Shown piece by piece: positions 1-5,154 of a DNA stretch of 5,154 bases (positions within the stretch are counted from its first letter, which is position 1; every line of letters starts with the position of its first letter). The notes under the pieces are model-generated. The model worked only from the letters and a program-made list of their open reading frames with translations, was not told the origin of the DNA and made no database searches. This DNA comes from Spirochaetales bacterium. Lineage in GTDB: Bacteria; Spirochaetota; Spirochaetia; Sphaerochaetales; Sphaerochaetaceae. The DNA lies in assembly GCA_017962865.1 (NCBI GenBank), contig JAGCUM010000123.1:1-5154 (forward strand). The letters are read 5' to 3'. The position numbers and the translations under genes are program-made.

Positions 1-1
1 G

Positions 2-205
2 ATAACCGAGCTCATCGACGATATGTATGACGTCACCTACACCGTAAACATCGAGGACCATAACAATGAATGCGGTAATTACATGGGTGAGATGTATATG
101 TATGACAATACGGGAGTCCTGATAACAAAGACGCTTGACGCGGTCAACATGGACGGCAGCGCCGGCGGCGTTTGTGTAGAACATATACCTTGGAGTTTGG
201 AATAA
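2..205 (+). CDS. 3' end of an unrecognised protein gene (5' truncated by window edge)
   Basis: An open frame enters from the left edge and ends at TAA (203-205), giving 67 visible residues. The first ATG in frame (position 23) has no Shine-Dalgarno sequence before it and the frame stays open upstream, so this is probably the tail of a longer protein. The visible part is acidic and tyrosine-rich, with short runs such as [10 protein letters not shown] and [10 protein letters not shown]. It has no membrane segment and no motif I recognise. Codon choice (ATC, GAC, GTC, ATA) resembles the neighbouring genes, which supports real coding. A strong hairpin follows 23 bases after the stop, as expected at a transcription unit end. 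I see no link to the PhoH protein that follows. Function unknown. Confidence 0.5.
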   Translation: MTELIDDMYDVTYTVNIEDHNNECGNYMGEMYMYDNTGVLITKTLDAVNMDGSAGGVCVEHIPWSLE

Positions 206-206
206 C

Positions 207-635
207 ATGAATAATAATTTAGATAGCAGAGCCCTGGAGTTTGCCGGGGCTCTCTGTAAATTCAGCAATAAAGACGAAGCCTTCTTAAAGGAGTTCATAA
301 GGAGGCTTGAGGATTCGGGCTCCATAGAGATAGCCCCGCTGGCTTACATGAGGGGCCGCAGCATCCACAATGCCTGCATAATCCTCGATGAGGCCCAGAA
401 CACCACTCAGGCCCAAATGAAGATGTTTCTCACTAGGATAGGAGAAAACTCTTGTGCTATAATAACAGGAGATGTCACCCAGATTGACCTTCCCAAGCCC
501 CAGCAGAGCGGTCTGGTGCATGCAAGAAGCATCCTGGATGGCATCGAGGGTATTTCATTCGTGAACTTCTCCGCCCGCGATACGGTAAGGTCACGGATAG
601 TGCAAAGGATAATTGACGCATATGAAAAAAACTAA
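207..635 (+). CDS. phoH: PhoH-family ATPase, N-terminally truncated (Walker A half missing)
   Basis: The 142-residue product matches the C-terminal half of PhoH/YlaK-type P-loop ATPases, which are linked to RNA metabolism. Visible hallmarks are [13 protein letters not shown] (about residues 41-53), the Walker B segment [10 protein letters not shown] (58-67), [20 protein letters not shown] (86-96), QSGLVHA, and a C-terminal VQRIIDAYE. Complete family members are roughly 320 residues. The N-terminal domain and the Walker A loop (GPAGTGKT type) are absent here and do not occur upstream in any frame. Residues 1 to about 18 overlap a terminator-like hairpin and do not look like PhoH. ATG 207 is the only plausible start; a GGAG lies at 192-195, about 11 bases away. 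The 3' end overlaps pgpH by 14 bases. Without Walker A it should not hydrolyse ATP, so this is probably a remnant or an assembly join. Confidence 0.82.
   Translation: MNNNLDSRALEFAGALCKFSNKDEAFLKEFIRRLEDSGSIEIAPLAYMRGRSIHNACIILDEAQNTTQAQMKMFLTRIGENSCAIITGDVTQIDLPKPQQSGLVHARSILDGIEGISFVNFSARDTVRSRIVQRIIDAYEKN
229..253. terminator. GC-rich stem-loop, possible terminator of the upstream gene
   Basis: A nearly perfect stem pairs AGAGCCCTGG (228-237) with CCGGGGCTCT (244-253), one T-G wobble, around a 6-base loop. It begins 23 bases after the stop at 205, the usual place for an intrinsic terminator. The plus-strand tail (CTGTAAATTC) is poor in T. The minus-strand tail (CTAAATTATTATT) is T-richer, but no real minus-strand gene ends here. 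The hairpin lies inside the apparent phoH reading frame, which suggests that the first 15 or so codons of that frame are former intergenic DNA. Termination activity is uncertain because of the poor tail. Confidence 0.4.
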
Positions 636-2799
636 GGCAGACAGAGCGGGATCCAGAAAGCTTTCTCTCTTTTTCTGCACTCTTATAATGCTGGTTTTCT
701 CGGTAACGGTTCCGATTCTGCTCAAGACCAACACACAGGTTCAGTACAAGTCCATTTACTCAGGCTATACGATCGGAGAAATCGCCGAGAAGAACGTCTA
801 TGCCAAGACATCGATCGACCTTATAGATTCAAAGGCTACGGAGAAGGCTGTCGCGGAGGCCAGAGCAGCAGTGCTTCCCGTCTTCTCGTTGTCCAACATA
901 ACCAATTCAAGGATTCTTGCCAGGGCTGACGCTGTCCGTCAGGCAGTTGCCAACTTCGATTACGAAACCCTTGTGATGATACTGGGTGAGACGACTGCCT
1001 CTCAGATCATGTCGCTGGACAAGGTCGACATCCTTTCCTTTGCTTATGACATCGTTTCGGAAATCCTCAAGATAGGTTATTTCGATGAGTCGGAGATAAG
1101 GGAGGCATGGAACGAAGGCTATTCCGAAATCACAATCAGCAACATGTTCCAGGATTCGGGTTCCTTCGAATACACGATCGAGCTCAACGGCACATTCGTT
1201 GTCATGGATTCCAATATCCGTGAGTTCCTTACCGAGCGCCTTTCGGGAATCCTGGACAATCTCACGGCAAAGGAAGCCATTCTCCTTGAGGATATCATCC
1301 AGGTAATCACGGAGCCCAATATCCGTTACGACAGAGCCCTTACGGAGCATAGAAGGGATGATGCCGCTGCGAGCGTGGATACCGTCGTGATTTCCATTAC
1401 CAAGGGACAGATCCTCATCGAGGCCGATCATGTCGTCAACCATGAGCAGATGGAGCTTCTGAGGCTTCTGAGCACCCAGAGCAATTCCTTCTCGTTCATA
1501 GAGATGGTGGGTCACATAATCTTCGACAGCATAGTGCTTTCCCTCGGACTCTACGTATTCGGAATGTTCCTGGGAAGCAGCGACCTTCACTTCAGGCAGC
1601 ACAATTTCCTGCTTGTCGCAGGCTTCCTGATTTCAATGGTATCGACATTCTTCCTGACGCTGCTTTCGTCACGGCTGAACCTTGAATTCAGTGATTCCTT
1701 CCTTCCGATTTTCTTCCTTCCGCTGTTCATGACGGAAGTCACGGGCTATAAGAGAATAGGTTTCGTCTCCAGCTTCATGCTGGCTGCCGTGATGGCAACG
1801 CTTCCGACCGCTTCCATCATGACCTTCTTCTACTGCATAGTCTGTTCCAGCGTCTCTGTGTTCCTCATCAGGTTCTTCAACAGACGTCTGGACATGATCT
1901 ACCAGTGGTTCTTCTCGTCCATCGCCTGTGCCGGCGTATCGATTCTGTTCATGGTTATCACGCAGGCATCGTTCACGATGATCTTCACGGTTCTTCTCGG
2001 AACCCTGATAAACGTCTCGATCGCCTATATCCTTCTGACGGCTCTGCTTCCGGTAGCCGAGAAGGTCTTCAATCTTCCGACCATCTTCAGACTCTACGAG
2101 CTTGCATACGGAGAGAACCCGATCCTCAACAGACTGTCGGGTGCCGCTCCCGGAACCTACAGCCACAGCGTCGCGGTTGCCGACCTTGCCGAAGTCGGAG
2201 CCAAGGCAATCGGTGCAAATCCGCTGCTTGCAAGGGTAGGAGGACTTTATCACGATATCGGAAAGATCGAGCATCCCGAGTACTTCATCGAGAACCAGAA
2301 CGGCGTAAACAAGCATGACGATATCAGCCCGAGCCTTTCGGTTGCCGTCATCAAGAGCCACATCAAGGTCGGTGCGGAAAAGGGAAGGGAAGCAGGTCTT
2401 CCCATCGAGGTCATCAAGATCATCCAGAGCCACCACGGCAACGATATAATCGCCTATTTCTACAATGAAGCCCTGAAATTCCAAGCTGCATCTGCAGACG
2501 ACAACAAGGGCGAGCAGGTCAAGGCATCCGATTTCTCCTACAATGCCGATATCCCGGACTTCAAGGAGTGCGGAATCGTCATGCTCGCAGACAGCATCGA
2601 GGCTGCCAGCCGTACCGTGACTCCGAACGCATCCAAGTATGCCAAGCTGATTGACAGCATCTTCATGGGTAAGATCGAGCGCGGTCAGCTGGATGACAGC
2701 AACCTGACGATGAACGACATCAGGACCCTTTCCGAGGCTTTCGTAAAGACTCTTGTTGCCAGGAACCATTCCAGAATCGAATATCCCGATGAGGATTGA
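622..2799 (+). CDS. pgpH: 7TM-HD cyclic-di-AMP phosphodiesterase (PgpH/YqfF family)
   Basis: This family hydrolyses the second messenger c-di-AMP to pApA at the inner face of the membrane. The 725-residue product has the full architecture: a first membrane helix (about 14-34), an extracytoplasmic 7TMR-HDED domain (about 40-285) starting with the typical [19 protein letters not shown] stretch, about seven membrane helices (about 295-490), and a cytoplasmic HD domain (about 505-725). The expected metal ligands are all visible: H515 (GTYSHS), H544-D545 (YHDIGK), H580 (KSHIKVG), H604-H605 (QSHHG) and D657 (MLADSIEA). Family landmarks FIENQNG and HDDISPSLS are also present. ATG 622 is preferred over TTG 613; AAAGGA at 604-609 is 12 bases upstream. 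It overlaps phoH by 14 bases and its TGA shares a base with the ybeY ATG, so translation is probably coupled. The gene looks intact. Function is assigned from family knowledge. Confidence 0.95.
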   Translation: MKKTKADRAGSRKLSLFFCTLIMLVFSVTVPILLKTNTQVQYKSIYSGYTIGEIAEKNVYAKTSIDLIDSKATEKAVAEARAAVLPVFSLSNITNSRILARADAVRQAVANFDYETLVMILGETTASQIMSLDKVDILSFAYDIVSEILKIGYFDESEIREAWNEGYSEITISNMFQDSGSFEYTIELNGTFVVMDSNIREFLTERLSGILDNLTAKEAILLEDIIQVITEPNIRYDRALTEHRRDDAAASVDTVVISITKGQILIEADHVVNHEQMELLRLLSTQSNSFSFIEMVGHIIFDSIVLSLGLYVFGMFLGSSDLHFRQHNFLLVAGFLISMVSTFFLTLLSSRLNLEFSDSFLPIFFLPLFMTEVTGYKRIGFVSSFMLAAVMATLPTASIMTFFYCIVCSSVSVFLIRFFNRRLDMIYQWFFSSIACAGVSILFMVITQASFTMIFTVLLGTLINVSIAYILLTALLPVAEKVFNLPTIFRLYELAYGENPILNRLSGAAPGTYSHSVAVADLAEVGAKAIGANPLLARVGGLYHDIGKIEHPEYFIENQNGVNKHDDISPSLSVAVIKSHIKVGAEKGREAGLPIEVIKIIQSHHGNDIIAYFYNEALKFQAASADDNKGEQVKASDFSYNADIPDFKECGIVMLADSIEAASRTVTPNASKYAKLIDSIFMGKIERGQLDDSNLTMNDIRTLSEAFVKTLVARNHSRIEYPDED

Positions 2800-3266
2800 T
2801 GAACATGAATACAATCGATGTTTCTTATGACAGGGAAGCCTACAAGGAGCTTGCCCCCAAAAAGTATGTGCTTGAGTATCTGAACAAGGTGCTTTCCGAA
2901 CTCAAACTATCCGATGTGGAGTTCTCGGTATCCTTCATCAATGAAGTGAATATGAAAAGGATGAACAGACAGTTCAGGGATATAGACGACAGCACGGATA
3001 TCCTGAGCTTCGCCGCAGAGGATGACGACGGTTTCGGATTCATAAGCGCAGGCAGGCGCAAGAGGGTACTGGGTGATATGCTGATCTGCCCGGAGGTCCT
3101 TCAGAGAAACGCCCGGACCTTCAAGGTTACTGAAAGCGAGGAACTCAGGCGGCTGCTGATACACGGTGTCCTTCACCTTTCAGGGGAGAATCATCAGACA
3201 AACGATCCCTCCGAGCCCATGCTGGTCAAACAGGAAAAGATACTGTCAAAGCTTGTTCTGAGCTGA
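2799..3266 (+). CDS. ybeY: Endoribonuclease YbeY (rRNA maturation/ribosome quality control)
   Basis: YbeY is a cytoplasmic zinc-dependent RNase needed for 16S rRNA 3'-end maturation and ribosome quality control in many bacteria. The 155-residue product has the usual size and signatures: NRQFRDIDDSTDILSFA (the LNxxFRxxDxxTDVLSF block), LGDMLIC (GDIxI block) and the metal site HGVLHLSGENH, with zinc-ligand histidines H122, H126 and H132. The aspartate that normally precedes the last histidine is asparagine here. The ATG at 2799 overlaps the pgpH stop (TGATG). An alternative ATG at 2805 has better spacing, about 9 bases, from GAGGA (2791-2795), so the true protein may be two residues shorter. 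The 3' end overlaps the convergent minus-strand frame by 21 bases and no terminator is evident. Intact. Confidence 0.95.
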   Translation: MNMNTIDVSYDREAYKELAPKKYVLEYLNKVLSELKLSDVEFSVSFINEVNMKRMNRQFRDIDDSTDILSFAAEDDDGFGFISAGRRKRVLGDMLICPEVLQRNARTFKVTESEELRRLLIHGVLHLSGENHQTNDPSEPMLVKQEKILSKLVLS

Positions 3267-3905
3267 AAGACCCTGCTCGACGGAATTCACTGCATAATCC
3301 AGAACCGAAGAGACTCTGTAGAACTTGGGATTGACCGAACCGACGAAGATAAGGTATCTGGGATTCTCATCGGGAACGGTCGTGACAACCGATGTATATC
3401 CGTCCGGGAATCTGACCAGGTCGGCAATCACATCAAGATCCCTTGTGTATTCTCCGTTTGCGGAATAGGAGACAATCCTTGATTCCTGATTGTGCTCCGT
3501 GACCCCGAGAACGCATTTCACCTCGGCAATCCGTACATCGGGACGGGTTATGGAATTGACCAGAGCCCTGTTGGTCTTCTGGGATTCCGATATTGCAGAA
3601 CTGTCGTTCAGGTCGTAGAAGGGGTATGTGGTATCTGCAAGAACCTCTCCGCTGCGGATATCCAGGACAAGGCCCACGCAGTAGTCCGGGCTCTGGATTT
3701 CAAAGACCTGCTGCAGGGCAAGGTCCAGCAGATACTGGATATCGAGATCGATTGTAAGATACACATCCTTTCCATAGGTCGTGGACTCGCCGAATCCCGG
3801 AGCGGGAGAGAGCACGTTGTCGAAGACCTTCTCGGTTTCGCTAATCAGCTGGGCGGCATGGAAGGCTGCAGGGTAGTTCCTGGTATATTCCTTGCGTAGG
3901 ACCAC
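3246..3905 (-). CDS. Distal half of split FtsI/PBP2-like protein; transpeptidase domain without catalytic motifs
   Basis: This 219-residue frame continues the upstream penicillin-binding-protein frame (3912-4325) in the same phase. It begins with LRKEYTRNYP, the usual end of the dimerisation region, then GKDVYLTIDLDIQ (45-57) and GLVLDIRSGEVLADTTYP (78-95), which open a transpeptidase domain. After NRAL (112-115), where families have YxPGSTxK with the catalytic serine, the sequence reads NSITRPDVRIAEVK with no SxxK. No KTG is present, and a lone SAN (148-150) is without context. The last 50 residues resemble the ordinary C-terminal strands (VPDENPRYLIFVGSVNP). About 150 or more residues are therefore missing, and penicillin binding or cross-linking is not expected. 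Separate translation could start at GTG 3905, with AGGAG only 3 bases upstream. Pseudogene, sequence error and non-catalytic divisome scaffold are all possible. Confidence 0.72.
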   Translation of the reverse strand: MVLRKEYTRNYPAAFHAAQLISETEKVFDNVLSPAPGFGESTTYGKDVYLTIDLDIQYLLDLALQQVFEIQSPDYCVGLVLDIRSGEVLADTTYPFYDLNDSSAISESQKTNRALVNSITRPDVRIAEVKCVLGVTEHNQESRIVSYSANGEYTRDLDVIADLVRFPDGYTSVVTTVPDENPRYLIFVGSVNPKFYRVSSVLDYAVNSVEQGLSAQNKL

Positions 3906-3916
3906 TTACTCCTACG
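3895..3916 (-). promoter_or_regulatory. Hairpin with Shine-Dalgarno-like AGGAG and GTG at the split in the PBP-like gene
   Basis: On the minus strand, CGTAGGA (3916-3910) and TCCTACG (3901-3895) form a perfect 7-bp stem around the 8-base loop GTAAGTGG. The stem and loop contain the first stop (TAG, 3914-3912), an AGGAG (3913-3909), the second stop (TAA, 3908-3906) and the GTG (3905-3903) that could start the distal frame. If the element is real, folding would hide the AGGAG and place the GTG in the loop. A 7-bp stem alone could arise by chance in a window this size, so regulation is inferred only from its position. Confidence 0.35.
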
Positions 3917-4325
3917 GGATATTGCTTTTCTCAAGGTCTGCCAAAATCATGGTGGCGGCCGATGCTTCAAGCTTGGAGACTACCTGCACCAGTTCGTCTG
4001 TGGAATTCGAGATAGTATGGATTATATCTCCGGGGGTGGAATCCGCATGGATTGAAATGATCTGGGATATCGTTTCGATGTTGGGAGAGCCCTTTCTGAC
4101 AAAAACGGTCGTGGTCGGAACTTCCAGGGCAAGGGCCCTGCCGTTGCGGTCATAGATGGTTCCGCGTACGACATGGGTCGCAACATTGGGGTTGTTGTAT
4201 TTGCCTGTCCGGACACCGTTTGAAATCATGAGTTCTGCCAGAACACCCACCAGTACAAGTATGACCAGGATAGCTATGGTAAGCATGAAGGTGGAAATGT
4301 TGCCTCTACTCGTTGAAGAACCCAT
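3912..4325 (-). CDS. Proximal half of split FtsI/PBP2-like protein: membrane anchor and dimerisation region
   Basis: The 137-residue frame starts with a short polar N-terminus, then a single membrane helix (about 12-34). The hallmark RGTIYDRNGRALA (54-66), which opens the dimerisation domain of division and elongation transpeptidases, follows. VPTTTVFV (69-76) and a helical stretch ending LEKSNIP (131-137) complete it. In FtsI proteins this point reads L/I-PG-x-x-LR...YP. Here IP is followed by TAG, GAG, TAA and then VVLRKEYTRNYP in the same phase, so the break falls within a conserved region. ATG 4325 is the only possible start, because an in-frame stop lies just upstream at 4337-4335. It has no Shine-Dalgarno sequence and a TATAAT box ends 8 bases before it, which suggests a leaderless transcript. 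The product would be an inner-membrane protein with a periplasmic tail. Confidence 0.72.
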   Translation of the reverse strand: MGSSTSRGNISTFMLTIAILVILVLVGVLAELMISNGVRTGKYNNPNVATHVVRGTIYDRNGRALALEVPTTTVFVRKGSPNIETISQIISIHADSTPGDIIHTISNSTDELVQVVSKLEASAATMILADLEKSNIP

Positions 4326-4341
4326 GATTTGATATTATAAT
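4313..4341 (+). promoter_or_regulatory. Sigma-70-type promoter for the LysM protein gene
   Basis: TTGAAG (4313-4318) and a perfect TATAAT (4336-4341) are separated by exactly 17 bases. Transcription would begin near 4348, leaving a leader of about 26 bases that contains AAGGGG (4359-4364), 9 bases before GTG 4374. The -35 box lies inside the first codons of the divergent PBP-like gene. This is a sequence match only. Confidence 0.6.
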
Positions 4342-4360
4342 TACAGAGAAGGTTACACAA
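4334..4360 (-). promoter_or_regulatory. Divergent promoter for the PBP-like gene, probably leaderless
   Basis: On the minus strand TATAAT occupies 4339-4334. A weaker -35 candidate, TTGTGT, lies at 4360-4355 with a 15-base spacer, or CTTGTG with 16. The box ends 8 bases before ATG 4325, so transcription would begin at or within a few bases of the start codon. The -10 shares the palindrome ATTATAAT (4334-4341) with the plus-strand promoter, so the two directions should compete for polymerase. Confidence 0.45.
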
Positions 4361-4373
4361 GGGGTTAATTGCC

Positions 4374-5154
4374 GTGGCACGTTCCAGAAGCTATGATGAT
4401 CTAAGCGACAACAGGGTCTCGAGGAGGGGAAGTTCGTCTTCCAAGATTCTCCTTGCAGTTATTCTGCTGTCCATCCTCATCTGTGCCATAGCTGTCCTTG
4501 TCTGGGTCAAGCTTCTCGAGACTCAGGAACTCACAGGTGCCGAAAGCAACGCTCTTCCTGCTGTCTCTGATAATGCAGCCGACAAGGTGGTAGTTCCCCC
4601 GACTGCAGAACCCGAGCCTGTTGCCGAGGCCTCCACCGTTGCCTCGAAGACAGGGGATTCCTCTGTGGACCTCTCGATTGACAGCGCCATCAGCGCACTC
4701 TCGGCGGCATCGGCCTTGGAGACGGATTACATAACGGCTTCGGATTACGGGCTTTCGGATGTTCCCGAGGATTCTGTCGTCATGGAAGAAAGCGTGGAGA
4801 TGAAAAAGCCCGCAATTGCACAGAATCTGTCGATTTCTCAGCAGTCTTCCTTCTCTAGGGATATCGTCAGGTATCAGCAGTACACCATCAAGGAGGGCGA
4901 TTCGCTTCTCTCGATAGCCGACAGCTTCGGTCTTAGCGTCCAGACCCTCGTTGCCGTGAACCAGATCAAGAGCACCATGGACCTTTGGATCGGAAGCACA
5001 TTGCAGGTTCCCGACCGCGACGGCACCCTTTATGTTGTCAATGAAGGCGATACGCTCGTTTCAATTGCTTCCCAGCTCGGTCTGGCCATCAGCCCCAAGA
5101 CCCTGGGGGATGTGAACGGAATAATGGAAAACGACCTTACTCCCGGACAGAAGC
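4374..5154 (+). CDS. Membrane-anchored protein with tandem LysM domains, 3' truncated by window edge
   Basis: The frame runs 260 codons from GTG 4374 to the right edge without a stop. GTG is the only start before the upstream in-frame TAA (4338-4340), and AAGGGG lies 9 bases before it. A basic, serine-rich N-terminus (about 1-24) precedes one membrane helix (about 25-46), giving an N-inside anchor. A low-complexity linker rich in Ala, Ser, Glu and Val follows (about 50-165). Then come two LysM peptidoglycan-binding repeats: YTIKEGDSLLSIADSFGL (170-187) ending in LQVP (210-213), and YVVNEGDTLVSIASQLGL (220-237), continuing past the edge. Anchored LysM proteins of this layout often end in an M23 endopeptidase domain, but none is visible here. 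The divergent PBP-like gene supports a role in cell-wall remodelling at the inner-membrane/periplasm side. The visible part looks intact. Confidence 0.88.
   Translation, partial: MARSRSYDDLSDNRVSRRGSSSSKILLAVILLSILICAIAVLVWVKLLETQELTGAESNALPAVSDNAADKVVVPPTAEPEPVAEASTVASKTGDSSVDLSIDSAISALSAASALETDYITASDYGLSDVPEDSVVMEESVEMKKPAIAQNLSISQQSSFSRDIVRYQQYTIKEGDSLLSIADSFGLSVQTLVAVNQIKSTMDLWIGSTLQVPDRDGTLYVVNEGDTLVSIASQLGLAISPKTLGDVNGIMENDLTPGQK

Noticed and set aside
148..178. Walker A-like glycine-rich GSAGG in the upstream partial protein as the lost PhoH loop
   Set aside because: The segment lacks the GKT/S core, is followed by a stop in another frame relative to phoH, and no flanking PhoH sequence is recognisable.
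190..218. Possible promoter TTGGAG with TAATAA spaced 16 bases before the phoH remnant
   Set aside because: Both boxes are weak, the predicted start would fall inside the phoH frame next to the hairpin, and AT-rich intergenic sequence easily gives such matches.
907..1602. 231-codon minus-strand frame opposite the pgpH extracytoplasmic domain
   Set aside because: Antisense shadow of a well supported coding region, with no recognisable domain or ribosome-binding site.
1669..2814. Long open frame of 381 codons on the minus strand opposite pgpH
   Set aside because: It is wholly antisense to a clearly recognised conserved gene, has an Asp/Glu/Arg-rich composition typical of reverse-frame translation, and shows no motif. 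It arises from the codon bias of pgpH.
3492..3899. 135-codon plus-strand frame opposite the distal PBP-like half
   Set aside because: The minus-strand frame shows clear PBP family motifs over the same bases, while the plus-strand product shows none.
3906..3914. Stop-codon recoding (alternative genetic code or selenocysteine/pyrrolysine) at the split in the PBP-like gene
   Set aside because: The two stops are TAG and TAA only one codon apart, and TAA ends other genes in the window. No recoding system reads both, and the conserved spacing argues for small insertions.

Overview
The window is about 5.2 kb of gene-dense bacterial DNA with balanced base composition and uniform codon use. It holds three blocks. 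(1) Positions 1-205 carry the 3' end of an unrecognised plus-strand gene. It is followed 23 bases later by a strong GC-rich hairpin. (2) Positions 207-3266 carry a tightly overlapping plus-strand operon: an N-terminally truncated phoH, a full-length 7TM-HD c-di-AMP phosphodiesterase gene (pgpH/yqfF), and ybeY. (3) Positions 3246-5154 are a cell-envelope block. A minus-strand gene related to division transpeptidases (FtsI/PBP2 class) is split by two in-frame stops and lacks the active-site motifs. Diverging from it is a membrane-anchored protein with two LysM repeats that runs off the right edge.

The phoH-pgpH-ybeY order is a widely conserved bacterial cluster linking RNA/ribosome maturation (PhoH, YbeY) with c-di-AMP turnover (PgpH), so it does not fix the phylum. 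The phoH copy keeps the Walker B half and the C-terminus but has no Walker A half. Homology seems to begin just after the hairpin, which suggests a deletion or an assembly join there. The coupling of phoH to pgpH is still intact.

The envelope block is the most unusual part. The penicillin-binding-protein relative keeps its membrane anchor, the start of the dimerisation domain, the start of the transpeptidase fold and its very C-terminal strand region. About 150 or more residues that should contain SxxK, SxN and KTG are missing or unrecognisable. Its reading frame is interrupted by TAG-GAG-TAA, inside a 7-bp hairpin that also presents a Shine-Dalgarno-like AGGAG and a GTG. It shares a compact divergent promoter, with a palindromic -10 box, with the LysM protein. 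A spirochaete of the Sphaerochaeta type is an attractive guess, because that group is reported to lack functional penicillin-binding transpeptidases. This is an inference from gene content, not a sequence-based assignment.

No RNA genes, CRISPR arrays, insertion sequences or attachment sites were seen. No stretch over 300 bases lacks a gene.
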